Assembly: GCA_020073395.1 (NCBI GenBank)
Contig: JAIQFF010000038.1
Location: 1 to 35,170, forward strand
Length of the DNA: 35,170 bases
Direction of reading: 5' to 3'
DNA from: Terriglobia bacterium
GTDB taxonomy: Bacteria; Acidobacteriota; Terriglobia; Terriglobales; Acidobacteriaceae
The position numbers were made by a program, and so were the translations under genes. The notes beneath the pieces were generated by a model that saw only the letters and a list, made by a program, of their open reading frames with translations, was not told the DNA's origin and did no database searches. Below, in pieces: positions 6,929 to 14,486 of this stretch; the stretch's first letter is position 1, and each line of letters starts with the position of its first letter.

Positions 6929-7009
6929 GTGTTCGAGGCCCATTGCACGAACTGTGGAGCCAAATGGGTCGTGAACGGGCTTGGTCGCAACCGGTGTACA
7001 TTTTGTTGA
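6929..7009 (+). CDS. Possible 26-aa zinc-ribbon micropeptide
   Basis: A GTG-initiated frame of 26 codons has two CxxC knuckles (HCTNCG at residues 5-10 and RCTFC at 22-26) separated by 13 residues, the layout of a minimal zinc ribbon. An in-frame TGA lies one codon upstream, so it cannot be longer in this frame. No convincing ribosome binding site is seen. It could be a real small protein, the tail of a decayed gene, or chance. It lies in the otherwise empty stretch between the transglycosylase and the Wzm operon. Confidence 0.3.
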   Translation: MFEAHCTNCGAKWVVNGLGRNRCTFC

Positions 7010-7290
7010 TCTGTGGTAGTCTGCCAGGACAGCCACCTCTCGTCGACGATTTCTTGTAAGAAAACCAACCGCGACGGTTTGAGGCATTTCCGACCACTAC
7101 TTGAGCCATCCTGAGGATGGCAAAGTGTCGGGCCTCAACGCCACTCTTCGGCAGAACGAACGTCGGTCCGAACCTGAGAGATGGACCTTCCTTCGATAGT
7201 TTCGTCTGAACGAATGCTCGCGGTAGATTCAGATTGGTGCCGGTAACGCTCGCGGACGTGCAGCTTCGTAGCACGACAGTACTTTCGAAA
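7010..7290. other. Upstream region of the glycan-export operon, no gene seen
   Basis: No frame in this stretch shows recognisable coding sequence. It carries one perfect palindrome (7105-7121). In-frame TTG and GTG codons at 7234, 7237 and 7258 could extend the permease gene at its N-terminus, but the extra residues look unstructured. The operon promoter presumably lies here; no consensus -35/-10 pair was convincing. Confidence 0.4.
7105..7121. promoter_or_regulatory. Perfect 17-bp palindrome upstream of the Wzm operon
   Basis: GCCATCCT-G-AGGATGGC is fully symmetric with 8-bp arms, typical in size for a dimeric repressor site. It is 170 bp before the permease ATG. With a 1-nt spacer it cannot form an ordinary RNA hairpin, which favours a protein-binding role (inference). 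Confidence 0.4.
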
Positions 7291-8214
7291 ATGGAAGAAG
7301 ACATCTATACCGCTCCCGCCACCGGCCTGCCTTCTGTGAGGATCGAGCAGAACTCCGTGCCGGCGGCGGATGATGGCGGCGTGCCGAGGTTCGTGTTGCG
7401 CCCGGCCAGCCGGTGGGAAGTTGTGGATGTGCGCGAGCTGTTGGGCAGCTGGCATGTCTTTTGGGCATTTCTGTGGCGTAATATCTTCCGCCGGAACCGC
7501 CAGACCCTGCTGGGTCCGCTGTGGTTTGTGATTACGCCCCTGGCCAAGATGCTGCTCTTCACTTTCGCCCTGGGCAAGATTGCCCGACTGCCGTCGGAGG
7601 GAATCCCCTATCCTCTCTTTACCTTTGCCGCGCTCCTGCCCTGGGAACTATTCAGCACGGGTGTATCGCGCAGCAGCGAAAGCCTGGTCACCTACGAACA
7701 CATCATCACCAAAGTCTATTTTCCGCGGGTCATCATTCCCGCGAGCGAGGTATTCGGGGGCCTGGTGGATTTCGCAATTTCCTTCGCGCTGCTTCTGGGA
7801 ATGACGCTGGCGTACGGCTTTCCACTTACTTCCCGTCTGCTGGCTGTTCCCGGATTCATCGCGCTGGCGCTGCTTTTATCTCTCGCCATGGGCCTTCTCT
7901 TCTCCGGGCTGCACGCCCGTTACCGGGACACCTCAAGGTTTCTCTTGTACCTGATTCAGTTCATGCTTTACGCGACCCCGGTGGCATACTCCCAGACCGT
8001 TGTAGCGAAGCGGTTGCCCGGCTGGCTGCTGACTCTGTATCAACTCAATCCCATGTATCAGGTCGTGGAGGGCGTCCGCTGGGCGGTTCTCTCGACCGCA
8101 CATGCGCCGGACCTGCGTATGCTTTCCATCGTCACGGTACTGGTGCTGGCCTTTTTGGCCATCGGGGCAGCGGTGTTTGCCAATACAGAACATTCCATCG
8201 TGGACATGATCTAG
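7291..8214 (+). CDS. wzm: ABC-2 type polysaccharide exporter permease (Wzm-like)
   Basis: The protein has 307 aa from the ATG at 7291; earlier non-ATG starts are possible. It is the membrane subunit of a glycan ABC exporter. About 50 cytoplasmic residues precede ELLGSWHVFWAFLWRNI and the permease core, which has about six helices. Family features include the LGPLWFVITP segment, the RDTSRF loop and LNPMYQVVEGVRW near the last helices. The ATPase partner begins 4 bp after its stop, so the two are certainly a pair. It would carry a lipid-linked polysaccharide across the inner membrane. Cargo cannot be told from sequence. The gene symbol is by family, not by orthology to one system. Confidence 0.88.
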   Translation: MEEDIYTAPATGLPSVRIEQNSVPAADDGGVPRFVLRPASRWEVVDVRELLGSWHVFWAFLWRNIFRRNRQTLLGPLWFVITPLAKMLLFTFALGKIARLPSEGIPYPLFTFAALLPWELFSTGVSRSSESLVTYEHIITKVYFPRVIIPASEVFGGLVDFAISFALLLGMTLAYGFPLTSRLLAVPGFIALALLLSLAMGLLFSGLHARYRDTSRFLLYLIQFMLYATPVAYSQTVVAKRLPGWLLTLYQLNPMYQVVEGVRWAVLSTAHAPDLRMLSIVTVLVLAFLAIGAAVFANTEHSIVDMI

Positions 8215-8218
8215 GACT

Positions 8219-9448
8219 ATGAGCGCGCACGCGATTCGAGTCTTCGGTTTGGGAAAGAAATACTGGCGCGGGCCAGATGCCGAGGCCCGGCTGATCGCGC
8301 GCTTTCGAAAACGGTCCACCGGCGAGACGATCTGGGCCCTGCGTAACTGCTCCTTCGACCTGCCTAAGGGAGAGATACTGGGGATCATCGGCGTGAATGG
8401 AGCGGGGAAGAGCACACTGCTTAAGATCCTTTCCCGCATCACGCGGCCGAATGAAGGCCGGGCGGAACTTTACGGGCGTATCGGGGCATTGCTCGAAGTC
8501 GGTACCGGATTTCATCCCGAACTCACGGGCCGCGAAAATGTCTACCTCAACGGTGCGCTGGTGGGAATGCGAAAGTCGGAGATCAAGAGAAAGTTCGACA
8601 GCATCGTCGAGTTCGCGGGAGTCGCGGAATGGATCGACACGCCCATCAAACGCTATTCCAGCGGCATGAAAGTAAGGCTGGCATTCGCGGTTGCGGCCCA
8701 CCTCGAGCAGGAGATCATGGTGATCGATGAAGTCCTTGCCGTAGGCGATGCGGCATTCCGCAGAAAGTGCTTTCAGGCCATTCAGGAATCGAACCGGAAG
8801 GGACGGACCGTGATTCTGGTGAGTCACGAACTGCCGTCGATCGCAACCACGTGCACGCGAGCCATCTGGCTGGAACACGGCGGCATTCGTCAGGAAGGGA
8901 CTGCGGCCGACGTCATCGACAGTTATCTCGATGCCGTCGTCGGCGACGACGGCACCCACCGTGGATTCATCCCGCTGGAGGTGGGGGAGGTGTCTCCGTT
9001 GGTTCCGCGGCTAAAGTACATCCGGCTGCTCGATGGGGACGATAAGCAGGTCCCGTGCTTTGCCACCGGCGACCCGGCGAAATTTGCCGTTGGATACGAC
9101 GGAGGCGAGCCGGCGTCGGTCAGGAAGACCTCAGTGAACCTGACCATCCTCAATGCTCGTGGCTATCCCCTGACCGTGTGCGCCAGCGCCACGGCGGCAG
9201 AGGCGATATCGGGCGATCCACCGAATCCGGGAGAATTTGTTTGCGCGATCGACAAGTTGCCCCTGGTGCCAGGACAGTATTCCATTGAAATCTGCTCCAT
9301 GACCGGCAATACGGTGCAGCAGCGAATCACCGGCGCCGGTCAATTTCAGGTTGTCCTGGGAAGAGCGGTGCTGACCCAGGCCATACCGCAACCGGGCCAT
9401 GGCGATATGGTGGTGGAACAGTCGTGGTCTCTCAGGCCCACCAGTTGA
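8219..9448 (+). CDS. wzt: ABC exporter ATPase with C-terminal Wzt-type domain
   Basis: The protein has 409 aa. The nucleotide-binding domain spans ~1-240: Walker A GVNGAGKST (58-66), signature YSSGMKVRLAFA (146-157), Walker B IMVIDEVLAVGD (166-177) and switch His H203 (SHE). The extra ~165 C-terminal residues (LKYIRLLDGD, VNLTILNARGYPL, VPGQYSIEICSM) match the beta-sandwich of Wzt ATPases. In characterised systems that sandwich recognises the modified end of the O-antigen before export. This suggests the glycan made here carries a terminal tag read by this domain (inference). The gene starts 4 bp after wzm and is followed by the glycosyltransferase after 36 bp. Confidence 0.9.
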   Translation: MSAHAIRVFGLGKKYWRGPDAEARLIARFRKRSTGETIWALRNCSFDLPKGEILGIIGVNGAGKSTLLKILSRITRPNEGRAELYGRIGALLEVGTGFHPELTGRENVYLNGALVGMRKSEIKRKFDSIVEFAGVAEWIDTPIKRYSSGMKVRLAFAVAAHLEQEIMVIDEVLAVGDAAFRRKCFQAIQESNRKGRTVILVSHELPSIATTCTRAIWLEHGGIRQEGTAADVIDSYLDAVVGDDGTHRGFIPLEVGEVSPLVPRLKYIRLLDGDDKQVPCFATGDPAKFAVGYDGGEPASVRKTSVNLTILNARGYPLTVCASATAAEAISGDPPNPGEFVCAIDKLPLVPGQYSIEICSMTGNTVQQRITGAGQFQVVLGRAVLTQAIPQPGHGDMVVEQSWSLRPTS

Positions 9449-9484
9449 TGGCTCTGGTTGGTCAAACTCTTGTAGGAGTGGGAA

Positions 9485-10480
9485 ATGACGTTACTTCAAT
9501 CGGAGAATAGCGCTCAACCCTCAGGCCTGACCGGAAGTGTGGAAGCGTCGGTGATCGTCTTGTCCTACAACTCTCAGAAAACCATTCGCGCTTCGCTGGA
9601 CTCGCTGGTAGCACAGCGCACGTCAATTCGCTTTGAAGTCATCGTAGTGGACAGTTCCACGGATGCGACCCCGATGATTGTGAGCCGTGAATATCCGCGG
9701 GTAAGGTTGGTTCGGCTGCCGCGACGGGCGTTACCCGGCGAAACCAGGAATGTAGGTGTCGAACACGCGAAGGGAAAGGTCATCGCTTTTCTGGCCTCGG
9801 ATTGCGTGGCGGAACCAGAGTGGCTTAATACGCGGATGGAAGGGCACGATGAGGGATTCGCGGCGGTGGGGGGTGTGATCACCAATGCCAATCCCGGAAA
9901 CCTGATTGGCTGGGCAAACTACATCATGGAATATGTTTTTTGTCTGCCCAATCGCCCGCGGGAAGTGATGAAGGGAAAGGTCATCCATAATCTTTCCTAT
10001 CGCAGCGAGTTGTTCAGCCGCTATGGTTCGTTTCCGCCGGACTTGCCGTTGGGAGAGGACACGGTCTTCAACCGCCGGCTCATGCTCCACGACGAACCTG
10101 TGCTGTTTGATCCCAGGGTGCGCACCGGACATATCAATCCGAGTTCATTGTGGCACCTCCTGGAACATCATTACGGTCACGGAAAATATTTTATGAGGGC
10201 CTGCTGGGACGGAGAGCTGTCTTATTTCCAGCCGACCGGCAAGGTGGGAGTCCCGATTCTTTGGAAGACGCTGGTGTCTTATCCGTGGATGAGAATCAGG
10301 AACTGCGTCAAGTTCATTTTCAAGCAGAACCGATCGCTGATAGGGCCGCTCATCTATTGCTTTCCGGTGCTGGTGTTGGGGATTTACTCAGCGGCATGGG
10401 GCGCGCTGGGCGAAGCCCTGCAACCACCGCAGAAAAAGCCGGCGGAGGCTGTGCGCCCGCGGCGCGACCTGGCGGCATAG
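9485..10480 (+). CDS. GT2 family glycosyltransferase with C-terminal membrane helix
   Basis: The protein has 331 aa. AGGAG stands well placed before the ATG. The GT-A fold begins with VIVLSYNSQKTI (23-34). The nucleotide-binding Asp is in VVDSSTD (54-60), and the metal-binding DxD position is degenerate as ASDC (104-107). GED at 190-192 fits the acceptor-side acidic motif. One hydrophobic segment lies at ~284-306, near the C-terminus, so the enzyme is probably held at the inner membrane facing the cytoplasm. It should add a sugar to the lipid-linked glycan exported by the preceding ABC pair. Donor and linkage cannot be predicted. Confidence 0.85.
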   Translation: MTLLQSENSAQPSGLTGSVEASVIVLSYNSQKTIRASLDSLVAQRTSIRFEVIVVDSSTDATPMIVSREYPRVRLVRLPRRALPGETRNVGVEHAKGKVIAFLASDCVAEPEWLNTRMEGHDEGFAAVGGVITNANPGNLIGWANYIMEYVFCLPNRPREVMKGKVIHNLSYRSELFSRYGSFPPDLPLGEDTVFNRRLMLHDEPVLFDPRVRTGHINPSSLWHLLEHHYGHGKYFMRACWDGELSYFQPTGKVGVPILWKTLVSYPWMRIRNCVKFIFKQNRSLIGPLIYCFPVLVLGIYSAAWGALGEALQPPQKKPAEAVRPRRDLAA

Positions 10481-10521
10481 ACTATGTGTCACGTCCAGAT
10501 CGCCAAGGTGATGCCCCAGAC

Positions 10522-11523
10522 ATGATCTTCTACTTAGTACAGAGGCAGAATTCGAAGAGCCTTCAATATGTGGACCTGTGGGGCCCAGAACCAGGTTCGC
10601 GCATGCAGTTCCTTTTCTATGACGACCTGCTCCACATCCAGCAGGCCCGGCCTGGAACTTATATTTTCTCCGACCTGGAGACACTGTCGCCCGGGCAGCT
10701 CCAATTAGCCATCGAGTTCGACGACCAGCTCTCCCGGGCGGGAAGCCAATTCCGTGTTCTGAACCATCCCGCGCGTGTCCTGCGGCGCTACGACGCGCTC
10801 ACTAAACTCTACGAAGAAGGTGTGAATTCGTTTCGGGTCGTTCGAGCCTGTGATTCTCTGGAAGGCATCCGGTTTCCCCTGTTCTTGCGGCGGGAGGACG
10901 ACCATCGCGGCAACCTCACACCGCTGTTGCGCGACCAGGCCGCCCTCGATCGCGGGTTGAAGTACGTGAGGCTGCAGGGCAATCACCTGGCCGACATCCT
11001 GGTGGTTGAATTTTGCGATGCCTCGGACCGGGCGGGTGTGTTTCGCAAGTACTCGGCCTTTGTCGTGGACAAACAAGTGCTTCCCCGGCACCTGTTCTTT
11101 GGACACAACTGGAACCTCAAGAAGCCTTCCCTCAAGACCGACGAACTGAACCAGGAGCAGAACAGGTATCTCGAGACCAATCCCCACGAGAGTTTTGTGG
11201 CGGATGTGTTCCGGCGCACAAATATTGACTACGGACGGATCGACTACGGTGTAGCGGGAGGCGTGCCACAAGTGTGGGAGATCAACACTCATCCCACCGT
11301 GTTAAAAGTCACTCCTCGGCTGACGGACGCCTTTGAGGCCATCGACACGGCTGGGGACGGCGATCCGGTACCAATTTCATTCCGGCGCGAGACCCTTGAG
11401 CAGGTCCGGCAGGAAGTGAAACGGCGGTCCCGCAATGCGAGCCTGCGTACCGCCGTCTCCACATTGGCCTCCACGCCCCTGCTGGAGCCGGTAAAACAGA
11501 TGCTCAAGAGATGGCTGGCCTGA
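10522..11523 (+). CDS. ATP-grasp-like protein of the glycan locus
   Basis: The protein has 333 aa from the ATG at 10522; a GTG at 10486 is possible. The frame runs open further upstream, but that part overlaps the glycosyltransferase gene out of frame and is not coding. The fold call rests on the C-terminal half. FPLFLRRED (~118-126) resembles the ATP-binding lysine/arginine strand. VVEFCDA (~161-167) and RKYSAFVVD (~175-183) fit the hinge and core strands. YGRIDYGVAGG then WEINTHPT (~237-259) match the ATP-grasp metal-binding end (D...ExN). ATP-grasp enzymes join a carboxylate to an amine or thiol through an acyl phosphate. In this operon it may attach an amino acid or similar group to the glycan (inference). 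The exact family was not recognised. Confidence 0.6.
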   Translation: MIFYLVQRQNSKSLQYVDLWGPEPGSRMQFLFYDDLLHIQQARPGTYIFSDLETLSPGQLQLAIEFDDQLSRAGSQFRVLNHPARVLRRYDALTKLYEEGVNSFRVVRACDSLEGIRFPLFLRREDDHRGNLTPLLRDQAALDRGLKYVRLQGNHLADILVVEFCDASDRAGVFRKYSAFVVDKQVLPRHLFFGHNWNLKKPSLKTDELNQEQNRYLETNPHESFVADVFRRTNIDYGRIDYGVAGGVPQVWEINTHPTVLKVTPRLTDAFEAIDTAGDGDPVPISFRRETLEQVRQEVKRRSRNASLRTAVSTLASTPLLEPVKQMLKRWLA

Positions 11524-11813
11524 GCACCCTCACCCCGAGGTCGTGGCCATTCATACTGTTAATCCCAACGCCGCTCTGCTGACCATGAGACAGTGTCAAA
11601 CACCTTCGCAAGGTACCAATTTTGGTTCCGGGGCCAGCGTTGAAATGGTGCCTAACTCCCTGAAAGTGCATGTTCTTAGCAATATGTGACCTGGGGACGG
11701 CCTAGTCACCGGCCCCAATCTGTTCCGAAAGAGTCAAATGGCGCAATAAGCAATCCTTTTTGTGCAAATCTCTTCACACTGGATGGGCGAGTGTGGGCGG
11801 GTCGCATGATTCC
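11524..11813. other. Spacer before the PEP-CTERM gene
   Basis: About 290 bp without a recognisable gene. It contains a weak GC-rich hairpin around 11692-11716 (GGGACGG facing CCGGCCC). No riboswitch consensus (including c-di-GMP types, often found near exosortase loci) or sigma-54 box with correct spacing could be matched. It probably holds the promoter of the PEP-CTERM/exosortase unit. Confidence 0.35.
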
Positions 11814-12773
11814 ATGACGTTCCCGGTTTGGAAGCCGGCGTGCACTTTAGGTAGTCGCCAATGCGCTTTTCCTCCCCCCGAGCTTGAAATCACAGATTCC
11901 ATTGAGGAGCACTTGAAAGACACCAGCGTTAGCGTGGTTCGTCATCGTCATTCCCGGCACAGCCGGAAGCACGCCAGGACCAAGTTTCTGGTGGCGCTCT
12001 TATTTGCGGCAACGGCAGCTATTACCTGGCAGTTTGCTCGGCAACAGCCGGCTTCGATCTTGTCTTACTCATCTCATAAACCCACTTCGATGGGCGTGAA
12101 CCAAGCTAGCCCAACCGGGTTGACGACTCCGGATTATGCTGCTTTCATCGCGAGTCGGCCGAGCCGTCCGGCGTACCTGTATTCGGTGATTCCTGGCGGA
12201 GTAGCGAGTGTTGAAGAACTGCGGCAGGCCATGGCGCACGATCCAGTGGTGGCGCGGGAATTCTCTGGATTTGATTTTCAGCGGGCCCACCTGCTACAGG
12301 TTTCGGAAAAGCAGTCGATGCATGTCGCCTATCGATTGGGCGACAAAGTGTACTGGACCCGGAAGAAGGTGGCGCTGCATCCCGGCGAAACGCTTATCAG
12401 TGACGGGAAAATTGTTGCCCGCACGCGCTGCGGAAATCGCGTCGCCATGGCCCCGCTCGGTCCGCCGGCGATGGTGGAACCGGTAGACTCAGACTTCAAT
12501 CAGCCCCTTTTCTCCAACGACATGGTGACGCACGAAGTCGAGCCCCAGCTCGATGCATATGCGGCGGCTCTGCCGGCAGAGGCCAATCCATTGCTGCAAC
12601 CTGCCAAACACAGGCGCATGGTTCCATTTTTCTTCCTGCCGTTCTTCGGTTTGCCCGGCGGTTCGTCCCACACGCCATTAGCTGTTACTCCTGAACCCGG
12701 CACAATCCTGCTGCTTTCTACGGGGCTGGTGGGAGTGTACTGGAAGGCCCGAAAGTCGAGGCGAAAGCGATAA
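11814..12773 (+). CDS. PEP-CTERM protein, probable exosortase substrate
   Basis: The C-terminus is a textbook PEP-CTERM signal: TPEPGT, a hydrophobic helix (ILLLSTGLVGVYW), then the basic tail KARKSRRKR. The exosortase is expected to cut at this signal and attach the protein to the surface. The start is unsure. ATG 11814 gives 319 aa with a long N-terminus before a single helix (KFLVALLFAATAAITW); a TTG at 11913 lies close behind GAGGAG, though only 3 nt away. The middle is low in recognisable domains and was not assigned. The stop codon abuts the exosortase gene, so enzyme and substrate are encoded as neighbours. Confidence 0.75.
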   Translation: MTFPVWKPACTLGSRQCAFPPPELEITDSIEEHLKDTSVSVVRHRHSRHSRKHARTKFLVALLFAATAAITWQFARQQPASILSYSSHKPTSMGVNQASPTGLTTPDYAAFIASRPSRPAYLYSVIPGGVASVEELRQAMAHDPVVAREFSGFDFQRAHLLQVSEKQSMHVAYRLGDKVYWTRKKVALHPGETLISDGKIVARTRCGNRVAMAPLGPPAMVEPVDSDFNQPLFSNDMVTHEVEPQLDAYAAALPAEANPLLQPAKHRRMVPFFFLPFFGLPGGSSHTPLAVTPEPGTILLLSTGLVGVYWKARKSRRKR

Positions 12774-12794
12774 GTGCGAACCCTCGGGTCGGCC

Positions 12795-13682
12795 ATGCTT
12801 AGTGTTTCCAATCCCAGTCTCCTGAAAACCAGGGCCCTGGTTTACGCTCAAGGCGTAATCCTTTTTCTATTGGCCGCCTGGCTGTACGCCCCGTTTGCGC
12901 TTGGCCTGGCAAGCCAGTGGTGGCACGACCCGAACTACACTCATGGTTTCTTTGTTCCGGTATTCTCGCTGTTCTTGCTTTGGGAGAGGCGCGCCAAATT
13001 GGCAGCGCTCCGCCGCCAGCCGGCCTGGTCGGGTCTGGTGATTCTATTGCTTGCCTTGTTGGCATTGGTGCTGAGCACGATCGATTCAGGCTTCTTTCTG
13101 TACCGCATATCGTGCCTACTTTTTATCACTGGCCTGGTTGTCTTTATGGCCGGATGGAAACACCTGGCAACGATTTCGTTTCCGCTGGCATTTCTCATCC
13201 TGATGATCCCCTCCTCGACACTGTTGGGGCAGATCACCCTTCCGCTTCAGATTGTTGCCTCCAAGACCGCGAGTTTCCTGCTGATGCTGGTGGGAATTCC
13301 GGCGGTGCGGGAGGGCAACATCATTCTTCTTCCCACAGCGCAGCTGGAGGTGGCGGAGGCATGCAGTGGAATCCGGTCGCTGTTCTCGCTGATTACGCTT
13401 ACGGTCATCTATGGGTATCTGGCGGAGGCGAAAATTAGCGTGCGGGTGCTGCTGGTTTTGATCGCGGTCCCAATTTCAGTCCTGGCCAATGCGCTGCGGA
13501 TCGCCATTACCGGGGTGGTGGTGGAATCCTGGGGCATTGAGGGCGTGCAAGGAACGCTCCACCTGCTTTCAGGATGGCTTATCTTTGCCGGCTCGCTGGC
13601 GCTTGTTTTCCTGCTCCACCGTTTGTCTCACGCATTGTTTCTTAGCAAGCACAAAGCGGGAGTGCGGGAGGAATACGCATGA
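12795..13682 (+). CDS. xrt: Exosortase
   Basis: A polytopic inner-membrane transpeptidase-like enzyme of 295 aa from the ATG at 12795; a GTG at 12774 directly after the previous stop is the alternative. It has about eight hydrophobic segments. Numbered from the ATG, the three family catalytic residues are present: Cys190 in EACSGIRSL, Arg235 in ANALRI and His256 in HLLSGW. Exosortases cleave PEP-CTERM proteins and are coupled to exopolysaccharide production, which matches the surrounding Wzm/Wzt/glycosyltransferase genes. It overlaps the EpsI gene by 4 bp (ATGA), showing tight coupling. The subtype (XrtA-like or another) cannot be settled here. Confidence 0.93.
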   Translation: MLSVSNPSLLKTRALVYAQGVILFLLAAWLYAPFALGLASQWWHDPNYTHGFFVPVFSLFLLWERRAKLAALRRQPAWSGLVILLLALLALVLSTIDSGFFLYRISCLLFITGLVVFMAGWKHLATISFPLAFLILMIPSSTLLGQITLPLQIVASKTASFLLMLVGIPAVREGNIILLPTAQLEVAEACSGIRSLFSLITLTVIYGYLAEAKISVRVLLVLIAVPISVLANALRIAITGVVVESWGIEGVQGTLHLLSGWLIFAGSLALVFLLHRLSHALFLSKHKAGVREEYA

Positions 13683-14326
13683 TCTCCTGGAACGCGCGTT
13701 TCGCAACCGTCGCTTTGCTGTTGGCCGGGACCGCGTTGTTTCTGCAGGCCCGGGCGCGCAGTGAATTTGTTTTGCCTCGGACCGAGCTGGCCTCGTTTCC
13801 AGTGAAATTGCAGAACTGGGTGGGGACTGACGTTTTCCTTGACGACGAGAGTCTGAAGACTCTTCGCCCGGGAGATTTTCTGCAGCGAACGTACCGGGAC
13901 GAGACGGGCGGCACAGGTTACGTCGATCTGTACGTGGCGTATCTCCAGAATCAGCACGCGCTGTTCCACCACCTGCCTCAGGATTGCCTGGAAGGCTCAG
14001 GCTGGTCGCCGGTGGAGTCAGGAACAACCACGCTCGCGTTTCCCGGCGAGGCCCCTTTTCCGGCCAATCGCTACCTTATTGCCAAAGGTGACGATCGCCA
14101 GCTCGTTCTGTTCTGGTACTCAGCCCGCGGCCGCCGGGTAGCCAGCGAGGACTGGATGAACATTTACCTGGCGCTCGATTCGCTTCGTTCGAGCCGCACC
14201 GACAATGCGGTGATTCGAATGAATACCGAGTTACAACCCGGAGAAAAGCCAGCGGAAGCCGAGCGACGGCTGCTTTCCTTCGCCGGGCTGATAAGTCCGC
14301 TGCTTAAGAACTACATTCCACTGTGA
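13679..14326 (+). CDS. epsI: EpsI-family exosortase-associated protein
   Basis: The protein has 215 aa. A signal/anchor lies at residues 5-22 and the rest is periplasmic. The family motif is HHLPQDCLEGSGW at 97-109, with Cys103 conserved; VLFWYSARGR (~143-152) is the other recognisable block. EpsI proteins occur next to or fused with exosortases and are needed for exopolysaccharide production in systems where this was tested; their biochemical role is unknown. The ATGA overlap with the exosortase stop argues for translational coupling. It is the last gene of this plus-strand unit. Confidence 0.88.
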   Translation: MISWNARFATVALLLAGTALFLQARARSEFVLPRTELASFPVKLQNWVGTDVFLDDESLKTLRPGDFLQRTYRDETGGTGYVDLYVAYLQNQHALFHHLPQDCLEGSGWSPVESGTTTLAFPGEAPFPANRYLIAKGDDRQLVLFWYSARGRRVASEDWMNIYLALDSLRSSRTDNAVIRMNTELQPGEKPAEAERRLLSFAGLISPLLKNYIPL

Positions 14327-14359
14327 CCGCCGAGGCGCCGGGCCCCGAAACCACGTAGG

Positions 14360-14399
14360 CCCGGACGCCCTCGTCCGGGTGGGCGAGCCAAGGCTCGCC
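14360..14399. repeat. Two mini-hairpins between convergent genes
   Basis: CCCGGACG-CCCT-CGTCCGGG (14360-14379) and GGCGAGCC-AA-GGCTCGCC (14382-14399) are both perfect. They sit between epsI and the oppositely oriented S9 peptidase gene, so they may act as a bidirectional terminator. Neither has a T-run. Confidence 0.55.
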
Positions 14400-14486
14400 A
14401 AGGCTTCTGCGCGGCCGAGCAAGAACCAGCCGGGCTTGCCCCGCCCGGGCGGGTCGGGGCACAAACCCCTCCGCGGTTCCCCGCAG

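Noticed and set aside
10150-10521. Upstream extension of the ATP-grasp-like frame into the glycosyltransferase gene
   Set aside because: It is out of frame with a clear GT2 gene and has no protein-like character.
10530-10545. TAGTACAGAGG match to the receptor operator
   Set aside because: It lies inside the ATP-grasp-like coding sequence, has only one half-site and is plausible by chance.
11524-11813. c-di-GMP riboswitch or sigma-54 promoter before the PEP-CTERM gene
   Set aside because: Looked for because such elements occur at exosortase loci, but no motif with correct spacing was found.
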